Origin: Nitrospinales bacterium
GTDB taxonomy: Bacteria; Nitrospinota_A; UBA7883; JACRGQ01
Assembly: GCA_023248535.1 (NCBI GenBank)
Contig: JAHFEJ010000028.1
Span: 1-32,572 of the forward strand
Length of the DNA stretch: 32,572 nt
Direction of reading: 5' to 3'
The notes under the pieces: generated by a model
Told to the model about the DNA's origin: nothing
The model's input: the letters and a program-made list of their open reading frames with translations, nothing else
Databases searched by the model: none
Position numbers and translations under genes: made by a program
Shown here: one piece after another, positions 23,293 through 31,889 of the stretch
Layout: the number at the start of each line of letters is the position of its first letter
Numbering within the stretch: position 1 is the stretch's first letter

Positions 23293-24279
23293 TTATGCTG
23301 GCGGCGGAACGTGCGGGGGGCCGAGGCGCTTTATCAGCGTTACGCGGGAGCCGCCGCTGCCGTAGAAAACCGAGTCAAAATAGCGCGAGGCAATCGCTAT
23401 GCCGCGGCCGCTGGGCCGCGTAAGCCGCTCCACCAGCTCATCTCTGCTGATGTGCATATAGTGTTCAAAATCGAAACCCCGCCCATCGTCTTCGATGGTA
23501 ACCGCCACTTTGTCCTGCAAAAGGCTGATGCAGACCTCAATACGGCCGCCATGCGTCTCCTGTTCGCGCTGTATCAGCTCTTCGGCGTAGCGGTCGGAGC
23601 GGATCAATTCCGCCTTGCGCTGTTCCCCCAGCCCGAGACAGCCGTGCTCGTGGGCGTTCATCAGGAATTCGTACAGCGCATAGACGAAGGCCTTGTCACG
23701 GTTTGAAAGATGCAACGGCGCCACCTTGTGAAACAGCCACGAATGCGCGCGCGTGATCTCGCCCAGCCGGGGTTCGATGATAATCCGGTCCAGGTTCCCC
23801 TCAAAAGCGGGGTTTTCCTTTGTTTCCTGATAAAAGCGGTGGCGGGCGAGCGCGCCGACCAGCACGTTCATCAGAAGATGTTCTTCCACCGGCTTCACCA
23901 GGTAATCCTGCACGCCGTGGTGCAGCGCATCCAGCGCCGTGAAGGGATCATTCACGGCAGAGCAAATGATAAAGGGGAGGAAGCGGTTTTCAAAGTTCAT
24001 TTTGGCCAATTCAACGCCGTTGACGCCCGGCATGAGAATGTCGGCAAGCACCACATCGATGGTGTTTCCCGCCGCATGGTAAAATTTCAGCGCCGCATCG
24101 CCATCCGCCGCCTCCAGCACGTTGAATCCGTTTTTGCGGAGGATCGTGGCCACCACCGTGCGCCAGATTTCGTCGTCCTCGGCCAACAGCACGGTGGCGC
24201 CGCGCCAGTGATCCGGCTTGATGAATAGCGGACCCGGTTCGGGCCTGGCGGCCGGGACCGCATTGCTGTTTGGTTTCAT
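23293..24279 (-). CDS. Response regulator with HATPase (RsbW-like) output domain
   Basis: The 328-residue protein begins with a receiver domain (about 28-145): acidic pair ED/D at 34-36, phosphorylatable Asp80 in VVLADILMPGVNG, and DYLVKP with Lys129. A linker of about 45 residues leads to a GHKL ATPase domain of anti-sigma kinase type. It shows ALYEFLMNAHEHG (N-box), VTIEDDGRGFDF (G1) and RPSGRGIAIASRYFD (G2). No HisKA dimerisation domain or H-box is present, so it is not a classic histidine kinase. It probably controls a STAS or sigma partner by phosphorylation. It follows the YciO-like gene by 16 bases. Confidence 0.85.
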   Translation of the reverse strand: MKPNSNAVPAARPEPGPLFIKPDHWRGATVLLAEDDEIWRTVVATILRKNGFNVLEAADGDAALKFYHAAGNTIDVVLADILMPGVNGVELAKMNFENRFLPFIICSAVNDPFTALDALHHGVQDYLVKPVEEHLLMNVLVGALARHRFYQETKENPAFEGNLDRIIIEPRLGEITRAHSWLFHKVAPLHLSNRDKAFVYALYEFLMNAHEHGCLGLGEQRKAELIRSDRYAEELIQREQETHGGRIEVCISLLQDKVAVTIEDDGRGFDFEHYMHISRDELVERLTRPSGRGIAIASRYFDSVFYGSGGSRVTLIKRLGPPHVPPPA

Positions 24280-24295
24280 GTCTCCTCCGGCGGCG

Positions 24296-24928
24296 CTACT
24301 CTTCGAGGTGGGCGAAATCGATGTAGGGCCTCAGCTCCTCGTAGCCCTTTCCCTTGCGGAGGACGACCGGATCGTCCTTGGTGAAATCGATGATGGTGGA
24401 AGGGGCGTTGTCCACCGGCCCGCCGTCGATGACCACCGCGACGGCCGCCAGAAAAGCGGGGGAAAGGTCGCCGATGGCGTTGATCGGCTGGTCGTTGGAA
24501 AGGTTGACCGAGGTGGTGATGATCGGCCCGCCGAATGCCTTCGCCAGCGCAAGCGGAATCTGGTGGTTCGGAATGCGGATGCCCACGGTGTGCTCGGTGC
24601 TCATCATCTTGCGCGGCACGCCGGAGCTGGACGGCAGCACGAAGGTGTACGGCCCCGGAAGCACCCGGCGCATCACCCGGTGGGCGGCATTGGATATTTT
24701 GGCGAAGTGGGCCGCATCGGCGATATCGTTCACGATGAAGCTGAACGGCTTGTTGCTGGGGCGTTTCTTGAGCTGGTTGAGTTTGTCCAGCGCTTTGCCA
24801 TTGCGCATGTCGCAACCGATGCCGTAGATGGTGTCAGTGGGATAAATGATCAGTTCGCCATCGCGCAAGGCCCCAAGGGTCGCGTCCAGCATCCGCTTTG
24901 AAAGGCCGTGAAATATTTCCGCCGCCAT
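24296..24928 (-). CDS. Sua5/YciO/YrdC-family protein (YciO-like)
   Basis: The 210-residue protein has the YrdC fold: LRDGELIIYPTDTIYGIGCD at residues 22-41, KRPSNKPFSFIV, LPGPYTFVLPSS, TVGIRIPNH and TTSVNLS, ending with a region like DDPVVLRKGKGYEEL. True TsaC/Sua5 makes threonylcarbamoyl-AMP for tRNA t6A. The wording of the middle motifs and the C-terminus looks closer to the YciO branch, whose activity on threonine/bicarbonate/ATP is weak or uncertain. Residues for L-Thr/ATP binding (K-R in KKRPSNKPF, S in TTSVNLS) are kept. Start supported by AAAGGAGG six bases upstream. Confidence 0.85.
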   Translation of the reverse strand: MAAEIFHGLSKRMLDATLGALRDGELIIYPTDTIYGIGCDMRNGKALDKLNQLKKRPSNKPFSFIVNDIADAAHFAKISNAAHRVMRRVLPGPYTFVLPSSSGVPRKMMSTEHTVGIRIPNHQIPLALAKAFGGPIITTSVNLSNDQPINAIGDLSPAFLAAVAVVIDGGPVDNAPSTIIDFTKDDPVVLRKGKGYEELRPYIDFAHLEE

Positions 24929-25053
24929 GCGCCGCCTCCTTTACAGAACAGCCGTCCCGGGACAATCCTTCTCTCCGACGAGTATACGCCATCCGGTTTT
25001 TCATAAACAGGGGGGAAAGCGCGGCGCCGTTTTTATATGGTACAAATGCCAAT

Positions 25054-25866
25054 ATGGATAATTTTTCGTCCGCCGCGTTCCGGCGCGCCGTCTACGCCCA
25101 TTTTGAAAAGGAAGGACGCGCGCTGCCGTGGCGCAAAAAAGTCACGCCCTACCGCACCTTCGTTTCCGAGATCATGTTGCAGCAGACGCAGGTGCCGCGC
25201 GTGGCGGAATTCTTTCCCCGTTTTATGAAGCGGTTCCCCAACTGGAAGCGGCTGGCTGAAGCCGGGCTTAAGGATGTACTGGCCGCCTGGCGGGGATTGG
25301 GCTATAACCGCCGCGCCCGATTTTTGCACGAGGCGGCCAGGCAGGTGGCCGCCCAATACAAGGGCAGATTGCCCGGCGATCCGGAAAAACTTCTAGCCCT
25401 CCCCGGCATTGGCAAGGCGACCGCCGCCAGCATCGCCGCGTTCGGGTTTAACAGGCCGGCGGTTTTCGTTGAAACCAACATACGCGCCGTTTTCATCCAT
25501 CATTTTTTTCCCGGCCGGAAAAACGTGACGGATGCCGAACTGTTGCCGCTGGTTGAACGGACGCTCGATAAAAAAAATCCGCGCCGCTGGTATTCGGCAT
25601 TGATGGATTACGGCACGGCGCTGAAACGGTTGCATGGCAATCCGGCGCGCCGCTCGGCGCACCATGTACGGCAATCAAAATTCGAGGGTAGCTCCCGGCA
25701 GGCGCGCGGCGCGTTGCTGCACCGCCTTGTGGCGTCAAAAAGGGGAATGACCGTTTCGGCGTTGGCTCAAATAACGTCGCTGAATGAAAAACGCACGGCG
25801 GCATTGCTGGCGGCCCTGGTCAGGGATGGCTTGGTTAAAGAACGGCGGGGCTATTTCCGGGTTTAA
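25054..25866 (+). CDS. MutY-like HhH-GPD DNA glycosylase without iron-sulfur cluster
   Basis: The 270-residue protein aligns with adenine glycosylase MutY: PWRKKVTPYRTFVSEIMLQQ (Glu39 equivalent to the catalytic Glu), GLGYNRRARFLHEAA and the helix-hairpin-helix LPGIGKATAASIAAFGF (residues 116-132). Two oddities are visible. The catalytic Asp region (LDGN in MutY) reads FVETN, giving Glu140. The four cluster Cys are missing; the protein has no Cys at all. After DYGTALKR comes NPARRSAHHVRQSKFEGSSR and a C-terminal winged-helix-like part. There is no NUDIX-like 8-oxoG recognition domain. No strong ribosome site precedes ATG 25054. Confidence 0.8.
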   Translation: MDNFSSAAFRRAVYAHFEKEGRALPWRKKVTPYRTFVSEIMLQQTQVPRVAEFFPRFMKRFPNWKRLAEAGLKDVLAAWRGLGYNRRARFLHEAARQVAAQYKGRLPGDPEKLLALPGIGKATAASIAAFGFNRPAVFVETNIRAVFIHHFFPGRKNVTDAELLPLVERTLDKKNPRRWYSALMDYGTALKRLHGNPARRSAHHVRQSKFEGSSRQARGALLHRLVASKRGMTVSALAQITSLNEKRTAALLAALVRDGLVKERRGYFRV

Positions 25867-26504
25867 TGCCGCTTGGCAAACCGCATCGCCGCAAATCCCG
25901 CCGAAGGTGAAAGCCCCTCTAAGGCTTTCACCGTTCCGGGCGGCTCTTCCCCCGGGCCGAAAAAAAGGGCCGATGCGGCCCGCTCGAAAACAAAACCGGC
26001 CGCTTCCGCCATTTCCCGAACCGCCGCCACGGTGTAATACCTCCCCCGTGAATAGACGGGATGCCCCTCTTCCGCCATCAGCGCATACGACGTTCCCCAT
26101 GCCCCCTCACGCGGCACAAAACCGATCACCAATGAACCGTCCGGCGTGAGTACCCGCGCCGCTTCGCGCAATGCGGCGGAGGGATCGGCCAAGAAACAGA
26201 GGGTCATCATTATTAAACAGCCTTCCAACGCGCTGGCTTTCACCGGCAATGCGGCGGCATCGGCGGCACAGACAGCCACGTTCCGGCCGCGCGCCGCGGC
26301 AAGCATTTTTGGCGCGGTGTCAAAGCCGATGCGGATGCCAAGGGCGGCGGCAAAGCGCCCAGTGCCCACCCCCAACTCCGCCCATTCGCCGCCCCCCGCC
26401 CCCACGCGCTGAAGCGCGGAAAGCTCAGCGGCATAAACAGCCTCTCCGCGGGGTGTGCCATACCATGCATCGTATTGCTCCGCGATCCTGTCGAATATCT
26501 CCAT
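25863..26504 (-). CDS. Class I SAM-dependent methyltransferase (UbiE/Methyltransf_11 type)
   Basis: The 213-residue protein starts IFDRIAEQYDAWYGTPRG, typical of UbiE/Methyltransf_11 members. It has motif I WAELGVGTGRFAAAL, IGFDTAPKMLAAA (motif II) and AARVLTPDGSLVIGFVPREG (motifs post-II/III). The substrate is unknown. It is convergent with the glycosylase gene and overlaps its stop by four bases. Confidence 0.85.
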   Translation of the reverse strand: MEIFDRIAEQYDAWYGTPRGEAVYAAELSALQRVGAGGGEWAELGVGTGRFAAALGIRIGFDTAPKMLAAARGRNVAVCAADAAALPVKASALEGCLIMMTLCFLADPSAALREAARVLTPDGSLVIGFVPREGAWGTSYALMAEEGHPVYSRGRYYTVAAVREMAEAAGFVFERAASALFFGPGEEPPGTVKALEGLSPSAGFAAMRFAKRH

Positions 26505-26619
26505 ACGTGCATTATAGTTCCACCGGCCCGTACAGCCATTATCCGTGCCGTCCGTTTTGGCGTACCTGAGTGCGGCGGATTGTGTTGCCAGATTTGGCGA
26601 AAACCCTCAAAATATGTAA

Positions 26620-27456
26620 ATGGAATACTTCCACGCCATTGAGCCGGGATCGGGCCGGGCTGCCGCACCCGCACCCGCGCTGTTTGTCTCGCACGGTTCG
26701 CCGGCGGCGGCGCTGGACCGGGATTCTTATTACGAATCGCTGGCCGCCTTCGCGAAAAAGCTTTCACCGGCGGCTATCATCGTTGTCTCAGCCCATTGGC
26801 TTACAAGCGGCGCGGTGGAAGTCACCGCCATTGAGGGAAACAGCGGCACCATCCACGATTTTTCCGGATTTCCGGACGAGTTGTACAGCAGGGAGTACCA
26901 TGCCCCCGGCAGTGTGACGCTGGCGCGGACCGCGGCGGATCTGCTGGCGGCTAAAAATATAACCGTGGCGCTCAATCATGCACGGGGGCTGGATCACGGC
27001 GCGTGGGTGCCGCTGACGATCATGTTTCCCGAAGCAAACGTGCCCGTGGTGCAGGTTTCCATTCCGTGGCCGTCCGCTCCTGAAATGCTTTTCACAATGG
27101 GCGAGGCATTGCGCCCCCTGCGGTCGCGGGGGGTGCTGCCCATCGGCAGTGGAGGGATGACGCACAACCTATCGCTGTTGGAATGGGAAAAGAAGCATGC
27201 CCCGGCGCCGAGGGAAGCGGCGGCGTTTGAAGAGTGGGTGGCGGCGAAACTGCAAGACCGCGACGCGGCGGAACTGTTTGAGTATATGGCGCTGGCCCCG
27301 CACGCGGCGGCGATGCATCCGACAGCGGAACATTTTTTGCCGCTGTTCTTCACGCTCGGTTGCGCGCGGGATGGCGACCGGCTGGAAACGGTTTTCGAGG
27401 GATTCCACTACGCCGCGCTATCCATGCGGACGTTCGCTTTCACCGCGGCGGATTAA
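26620..27456 (+). CDS. LigB/DODA-type extradiol ring-cleavage dioxygenase family protein
   Basis: The 278-residue protein matches the DODA-type class III dioxygenases, including E. coli YgiD. Metal-ligand candidates are His25 in LFVSHGSP and His59 in IVVSAHW. His126 is in LDHGAWVPLTIMFP, and the C-terminal His lies in GFHYAALSMRTF. Family members use Zn or Fe to open catechol rings such as DOPA; the natural substrate here is unknown. No other aromatic degradation genes are nearby. It is divergent from the methyltransferase gene across 115 bases. The start has a weak ribosome site. Confidence 0.85.
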   Translation: MEYFHAIEPGSGRAAAPAPALFVSHGSPAAALDRDSYYESLAAFAKKLSPAAIIVVSAHWLTSGAVEVTAIEGNSGTIHDFSGFPDELYSREYHAPGSVTLARTAADLLAAKNITVALNHARGLDHGAWVPLTIMFPEANVPVVQVSIPWPSAPEMLFTMGEALRPLRSRGVLPIGSGGMTHNLSLLEWEKKHAPAPREAAAFEEWVAAKLQDRDAAELFEYMALAPHAAAMHPTAEHFLPLFFTLGCARDGDRLETVFEGFHYAALSMRTFAFTAAD

Positions 27457-27472
27457 CAATGGGAACGCGCAT

Positions 27473-27994
27473 ATGACCGAACTCCGGCACGATAAATTCC
27501 GCATCCGGCATTTTGTTCCGGATGACCTGCCGGCACTCGTCCGCCACGCCGGCAACCGCAACGTGTGGCAAACGCTGCGGGATGATTTTCCGCATCCCTA
27601 CACCGAAGAGCATGCCGCCAGATGGATTGCCGCGGCAATCAACGCTACCCCCCGCACCCACTTCGCCATAGAAGTGAACGGCGAAACGGCTGGGGCGATC
27701 GGCTACCGCATCATGCCGGGCGGGTTCAGCGCGGAGATCGGCTACTGGCTGGGGGAGGATGTATGGGGACAGGGGATCGCCACCGCCGCGGTGGGCCTGA
27801 TGGTCGATCACATTTTTTCGCGGTTCAATGTTCCGTGCGTCATCGCCAATGTTTATGAATTCAACAACGCATCCATACGCGTTCTGCAAAAAACGGGATT
27901 CAGGCTGATAGGCTGGCAAACCGCCACCAAGGCGGGCAAGACCGTGCAGCAGACCATCTACTCGCGCGGGCGCGGGACGCGTGGAAACGCATAG
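27473..27994 (+). CDS. GNAT-family N-acetyltransferase (RimJ/RimL type)
   Basis: The 173-residue protein has the acetyl-CoA-binding motif A region EDVWGQGIATAAVGLMVDH, and an N-terminal KFRIRHFVPDDLPAL. The motif B-like part NNASIRVLQKTGFRLIG is typical of RimJ/RimL acetyltransferases that act on ribosomal proteins or small amines. It follows the dioxygenase gene by 16 bases on the same strand and may be co-transcribed. It ends five bases before the convergent XseA gene stop. Confidence 0.85.
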   Translation: MTELRHDKFRIRHFVPDDLPALVRHAGNRNVWQTLRDDFPHPYTEEHAARWIAAAINATPRTHFAIEVNGETAGAIGYRIMPGGFSAEIGYWLGEDVWGQGIATAAVGLMVDHIFSRFNVPCVIANVYEFNNASIRVLQKTGFRLIGWQTATKAGKTVQQTIYSRGRGTRGNA

Positions 27995-27999
27995 AGCTT

Positions 28000-29367
28000 C
28001 TAGACTGCAGCTTTTTCCACGGTGGCTTTTATGGCGCCTTTGTGCAGGAGGATTTCCAGCGGGTCGCCGGGCGAGACCAGCGCGGCGTCCTTGATCACCG
28101 TGCCGTCCGGCAGGCGGGCGATGGCGTAGCCGCGGTCGAGCACTTTCATCGGCGACAACATGTCGAGCTTGCCCCCGGCGGATGCGAGCATCTGCTTCTT
28201 GTGCGCCAGCAGCGTCAAAACCGTCCGTTCCATCTTTTCCCGCAAATGCGCCACATGCTCCATTTTGCGCCTGATCTGCTCGGAAGGGCGCAAAAGTTGC
28301 AAATGCTTCATCAGCGCCGAAAGGCGTTGGGCTTTTTCCAGCCGCCGCCGGTTGGCCGCGTTGGCGATCCGCAACAGGCATTCGTCCACGCGCCGCCGGT
28401 TCGGCTCGAACGCGCGCGCCGGATCGGTGAAGACGGGGCGGCGGATGATATCGGCCACCCGGCGTTTCTGTTCGCGCAGCAGCGCCACCATGTCGCCGTA
28501 CATTTTCCGCTGGAGCTGCTCCACCGTATAGCGGAGGTCGGCGGCGTTCGGCACCGCCAGTTCGGCGGCGGCGCTGGGGGTGCTGGCGCGCAGATCGGCC
28601 ACGAAATCGGCGATGGTGAAATCGATCTCGTGCCCCACCGCGCTGATGACCGGTATCCGGCTGCGGTAAATGGCGTCGGCGACGATCTCCTCGTTGAAGG
28701 TCCAGAGGCTTTCGGGGCTGCCGCCGCCGCGCCCGACGATGAGCAGATCGACGTGGCGGTACGCATTGAAATCGTCTATCGCCTGCGCCACCTGGTGCTT
28801 GGCCTGTTCCCCCTCCACCAGCACGGGCGCGAGGATCATCTTCACGCCGGGATTGCGGCGGCGGATGATGCGCGCGACATCCTTGAACGCCGCGCCGACC
28901 GCCGAGGTGACGATGCCGACGGTTTTGGGATACGGCGGCAGGGGCCGCTTGCGCCCCTCGTCGAAGTACCCCTTGGCGGCCAGCTTTTTTTTAAGCTGCT
29001 CGAATTTTATCTGAAGTGCGCCCAGCCCCGCCGGTTCCACCCGGTCGGCGACCATGTTGTATTTTCCGTAGGGGCCGTAGTTGCTCATCCGCCCGCGGCA
29101 GACGACCTTCATCCCCGCCTCCACACGGAACTGCACGCGCGCAAGCGACGTGCGCCACATCGTCACATCCAGCACATCCTTCTCCTCCTTCAACGTGAGG
29201 TAGAGGTGGCCGGAGGTGTGGTACGTCGCCTTGCTCACCTCCCCCTCCACCCAGACGGAGGGGAACGAGCCTTCGAGCAGCTCCTTGATGAGCCGCGTCA
29301 ACTCGGTGATGGAGTAAACCTTCTCCTTGCCGTCCGGCGCGCCGGTGGAGGCGAAATCGTACGCCAT
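28000..29367 (-). CDS. xseA: Exodeoxyribonuclease VII large subunit
   Basis: This 455-residue single-strand DNA exonuclease subunit acts in repair. It has the N-terminal OB-fold (VYSITELTRLIKELLEGSFP, VWVEGEVSKATYHTSGHLYL) and then the catalytic core PKTVGIVTSAVGAAFKDV. RGGGSPESLWTFNEE and SAVGHEIDFTIADF follow, then a long charged helical region (about 290-400) and the C-terminal strand domain LDRGYAIARLPDGTVI. Its ATG overlaps the ArgJ stop (TGATG), so translation is coupled. No small-subunit gene (xseB) follows: the next gene is convergent. The partner must be encoded elsewhere. Confidence 0.94.
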   Translation of the reverse strand: MAYDFASTGAPDGKEKVYSITELTRLIKELLEGSFPSVWVEGEVSKATYHTSGHLYLTLKEEKDVLDVTMWRTSLARVQFRVEAGMKVVCRGRMSNYGPYGKYNMVADRVEPAGLGALQIKFEQLKKKLAAKGYFDEGRKRPLPPYPKTVGIVTSAVGAAFKDVARIIRRRNPGVKMILAPVLVEGEQAKHQVAQAIDDFNAYRHVDLLIVGRGGGSPESLWTFNEEIVADAIYRSRIPVISAVGHEIDFTIADFVADLRASTPSAAAELAVPNAADLRYTVEQLQRKMYGDMVALLREQKRRVADIIRRPVFTDPARAFEPNRRRVDECLLRIANAANRRRLEKAQRLSALMKHLQLLRPSEQIRRKMEHVAHLREKMERTVLTLLAHKKQMLASAGGKLDMLSPMKVLDRGYAIARLPDGTVIKDAALVSPGDPLEILLHKGAIKATVEKAAV

Positions 29368-30542
29368 CAGGTGCGGTAATCCGCGTTGATAGTGACATAC
29401 TCGCGGCTGAGATCGCAGAAGATGTAAGACGTGGAGGCCCTGCCCCGGTTGAGCACCAGGCGCATCTGCACCTTCTTCTTTTTCATTTCGGCGGCCAGAA
29501 TCTCCTCGGAGGTCTTTGCGGGGAGGCCGTTTTTGTACGCGGGGTATTTGCCGAAATAGAGCTCCATTTTTTCCGGGTCCACCGGCACGCCGCTGTAGCC
29601 CGCCGCGCAGATGATGCGCCCCCAGTTCGGATCGCCCCCGTGCAGGGCGGTTTTCACCAGCAGGCTGCCGGCCACCGCGCGCGCCACCGCCAGCGCCTCG
29701 GCTTCAGTTTTCGCTTTTTCCACCTTGATCTCGGCGATGCGGGTGACCCCTTCGCCGTCGCCGACGATCATCTCGGAAAGCTTTGCGCAGACCTCGGTGA
29801 GGGCCGCCACGAATTTTTTGTAATCGGCGCTCCCCTTGGCCACCGGCCTGTTTGCCGCCGCGCCGTTGGCGAGCAGGATGAGGGTGTCGTTGGTGCTGGT
29901 GTCACCGTCGATGGTGAGCCGGTTAAAGGTGTGCCGCGCGGCTTCCACCAGCGCGGCCTGCAGCACCGGCTTGGCGATGGCGGCATCGGTGAGGGTGAAG
30001 GCCAGCATCGTCGCCATGTTCGGGTGTATCATCCCGGCTCCTTTGGCGCTGCCCCACACGGTAACGGTTTTGCCGCCGATCTTCGCCTGCGCGGAAGCCT
30101 CTTTCGGGCGGGTGTCGGTGGTCATGATGGCGCGGGTGAACGGGGCCGCGTCGTTCCCCAGCGATTGCGCCAGCTGCGGAACCGCGCCAAGGATTTTTTC
30201 CATCGGCAGGTGCAGGCCGATAACGCCGGTAGAGGCGATAAGCACCTCGCCGGTCTTGATGCCGAGGTTTTTGGCCACCGCCTCGATGGTGGCCTTGGCG
30301 TTCTTCATGCCGACCGCGCCGGTGGCGGCGTTTGCGTTGCCGCTGTTGACGATGACGGCGCGGTGCGCGCGGTTCTTCAGGTTGGCCTGGCTCAGCAGCA
30401 CCGGCGCCGCCTTCACGCGGTTGGTGGTGAACACGGCGGCGGCGGCGGCCAGCCTGTCGCTGATGATGAGGCCGACGTCCTCTTTATCCCACTTCTTTAT
30501 CTTTGCCTTGACGGCGGCGTAATAAAAACCCTTCGGCGTCAC
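29367..30542 (-). CDS. argJ: Bifunctional ornithine acetyltransferase / N-acetylglutamate synthase
   Basis: ArgJ recycles the acetyl group from N-acetylornithine to glutamate in the cyclic arginine pathway and can use acetyl-CoA to prime it. The 391-residue protein shows NSGNANAATG, the self-cleavage site KGAGMIHPNMATMLAFTL with Thr178 as the new N-terminal nucleophile, and DGDTSTNDTLILLANG. It ends with NRGRASTSYIFCDLS and EYVTINADYRT. It starts with GTG at 30542; an in-frame stop lies about 40 bases upstream and no better start exists. XseA follows in the same transcript, an unusual pair functionally. Confidence 0.94.
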   Translation of the reverse strand: MTPKGFYYAAVKAKIKKWDKEDVGLIISDRLAAAAAVFTTNRVKAAPVLLSQANLKNRAHRAVIVNSGNANAATGAVGMKNAKATIEAVAKNLGIKTGEVLIASTGVIGLHLPMEKILGAVPQLAQSLGNDAAPFTRAIMTTDTRPKEASAQAKIGGKTVTVWGSAKGAGMIHPNMATMLAFTLTDAAIAKPVLQAALVEAARHTFNRLTIDGDTSTNDTLILLANGAAANRPVAKGSADYKKFVAALTEVCAKLSEMIVGDGEGVTRIAEIKVEKAKTEAEALAVARAVAGSLLVKTALHGGDPNWGRIICAAGYSGVPVDPEKMELYFGKYPAYKNGLPAKTSEEILAAEMKKKKVQMRLVLNRGRASTSYIFCDLSREYVTINADYRT

Positions 30543-30690
30543 TTCTTTTGTATCTCCACAATGGTTAGCTTCTACTTATATGCGGAGAGGCCGCATTCTT
30601 CCAGCTAATTTTTACGCCTTATCGGCGTAGGAAATGAGCGCGCGGTTACAATGGTTTCAAAACAGTGAGATCGATAAGATTGTCAATTTC

Positions 30691-30720
30691 ACCACAGAGG
30701 CACGGAGTCACAGAGAAAAC
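30691..30720. repeat. Dispersed repeat, partial copy 3
   Basis: ACCACAGAGGCACGGAGTCA and the following CAGAGAAAAC match one arm of the palindromic repeats at 3821-3940 and 13215-13290. The second arm is not recognisable. The rest of the 274-bp gap before the antitoxin-like gene holds no other gene. Confidence 0.65.
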
Positions 30721-30816
30721 CTCCCCGTCATCCCCTCCTGCCCGCCACGGCGGATTCTGATCCGGTTTGGGTTTTTTTTCCGTGCCTTCGGCGAAGAAGG
30801 GGAAAGAATTGGGGAC

Positions 30817-31005
30817 TTATATGCCCAGCGACTCTTTCAGGTCTTTATGCGATGTCCATTTTTTATTTTTTCTTTTCACCTGAATGGCTGATTGGTAATC
30901 CTTTTTGTCTTCCCGCTCGATACCCTTCAGGCGAAGAAATTCGCTGTAGTCAAGGATGACGGCAACGGGCTTGCCACTTTCCTTAATAACCTGAGTTTTA
31001 ATCAC
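30817..31005 (-). CDS. Phd/YefM-like antitoxin, apparently orphan
   Basis: The 62-residue protein reads KESGKPVAVILDYSEFLRLK in its first half, the standard Phd/YefM wording, followed by a basic, helical C-terminus (KRKNKKWTSHKDLKESLGI) of the kind that wraps a toxin. Start codon GTG at 31005 with GGAGG six bases upstream. No RelE- or Doc-like toxin gene follows; the next segment is the dispersed repeat. The DUF2971 gene lies just upstream on the same strand (15 bases), so the two are probably co-transcribed. Confidence 0.7.
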   Translation of the reverse strand: MIKTQVIKESGKPVAVILDYSEFLRLKGIEREDKKDYQSAIQVKRKNKKWTSHKDLKESLGI

Positions 31006-31020
31006 GATACGCCTCCTTAT

Positions 31021-31866
31021 TTACCAATCCCTGAAGGGAATAGATGACCATCCACAACTGTTGGCTTTGGCACCATTAGAAGTTAGGAGCTTAAGAACGG
31101 CTTGAGAATCCAGAGGTCCATGAGGGCTTGGTCCAATTATTACCTTGGCAATAGGAAGCTCTTTCCCTTTCTCACCTAGTGAGAAAGGGTGATAAGGAAC
31201 AAGCATGGACTTACCCGATCGAAAAAATAACTCTGATTGTTTACTTCCATGAAAGGGGGCGACGAGGCGCCATTCACGTTCCTCTGCAAATGCCCGATTT
31301 TTGACTAATGGAGCGCTACACAAAAAAGGCAATAAACACTTCTCCGCGAATATATTTTCTGCCGAAGCTGTCGGATTTCCCTCAACTTCACTGGTAGCGC
31401 ATAAACATTCAATGCCAGCCTGAAAGCAAGATTTTATTAGTTCTTTTTGGGCTGGTTCATCATACCTGCATTGTTCCAAGAAAAAACTCTGTTCTTTCGC
31501 CAATTGCCTGAGTGCGGCAGTGTCAAAACCGATTGCATATCCGTTTCCTGCCTTGGTGTAGCTTCGCCATTGGCTCAGCAGATCGCCGTCCTCGGAAAAG
31601 GAACAGACATAAGATTCTGCTTGATACTTGAGACTATCGAGCCAAGAGTAGAACCCCTTGATGACGCTTTCCTTGTTCAACTTACGTTCATCATAGGGAA
31701 ATGTATCTAGAACCGTCTTTGCGACCTCAACGGCAGCAGTGAACTCGCTGGAGTCGTTAAGATAACGTATATTAGCCGCCCAGATTTCTCGCTTTTGGAT
31801 AATTCCCAAGAGCCCTTCTCTTGTAGTGTAGTGATAAAGAATGTCTGGTGGTTGGCAATTTTTCAT
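31021..31866 (-). CDS. DUF2971 domain protein
   Basis: The 281-residue protein begins with ILYHYTTREGLLGIIQKREI and WAANIRYLNDSSEF, then YVCSFSEDGDLLSQWRSY and GYAIGFDTAALRQL. EEREWRLVAPF follows near residue 210. These are the usual DUF2971 words. The family is of unknown function and frequent in accessory regions and defence-rich islands; an ADP-ribosyltransferase-like fold has been proposed for related families. The gene looks more AT-rich than the core genes. ATG at 31866 is the chosen start (AAGGAG about ten bases upstream); a TTG one codon earlier is also possible. Confidence 0.82.
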   Translation of the reverse strand: MKNCQPPDILYHYTTREGLLGIIQKREIWAANIRYLNDSSEFTAAVEVAKTVLDTFPYDERKLNKESVIKGFYSWLDSLKYQAESYVCSFSEDGDLLSQWRSYTKAGNGYAIGFDTAALRQLAKEQSFFLEQCRYDEPAQKELIKSCFQAGIECLCATSEVEGNPTASAENIFAEKCLLPFLCSAPLVKNRAFAEEREWRLVAPFHGSKQSELFFRSGKSMLVPYHPFSLGEKGKELPIAKVIIGPSPHGPLDSQAVLKLLTSNGAKANSCGWSSIPFRDW

Positions 31867-31889
31867 CAAAAGACAACTCCTTAAAATGG

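Noticed and set aside
24296-24928. Calling this gene tsaC
   Set aside because: Motif wording fits the YciO branch at least as well, and the two cannot be separated with certainty by eye.
28042-29379. 445-residue plus-strand frame
   Set aside because: Antisense of xseA; no domain, His- and Gln-rich nonsense composition.
29640-30608. 322-residue plus-strand frame
   Set aside because: Antisense of argJ.
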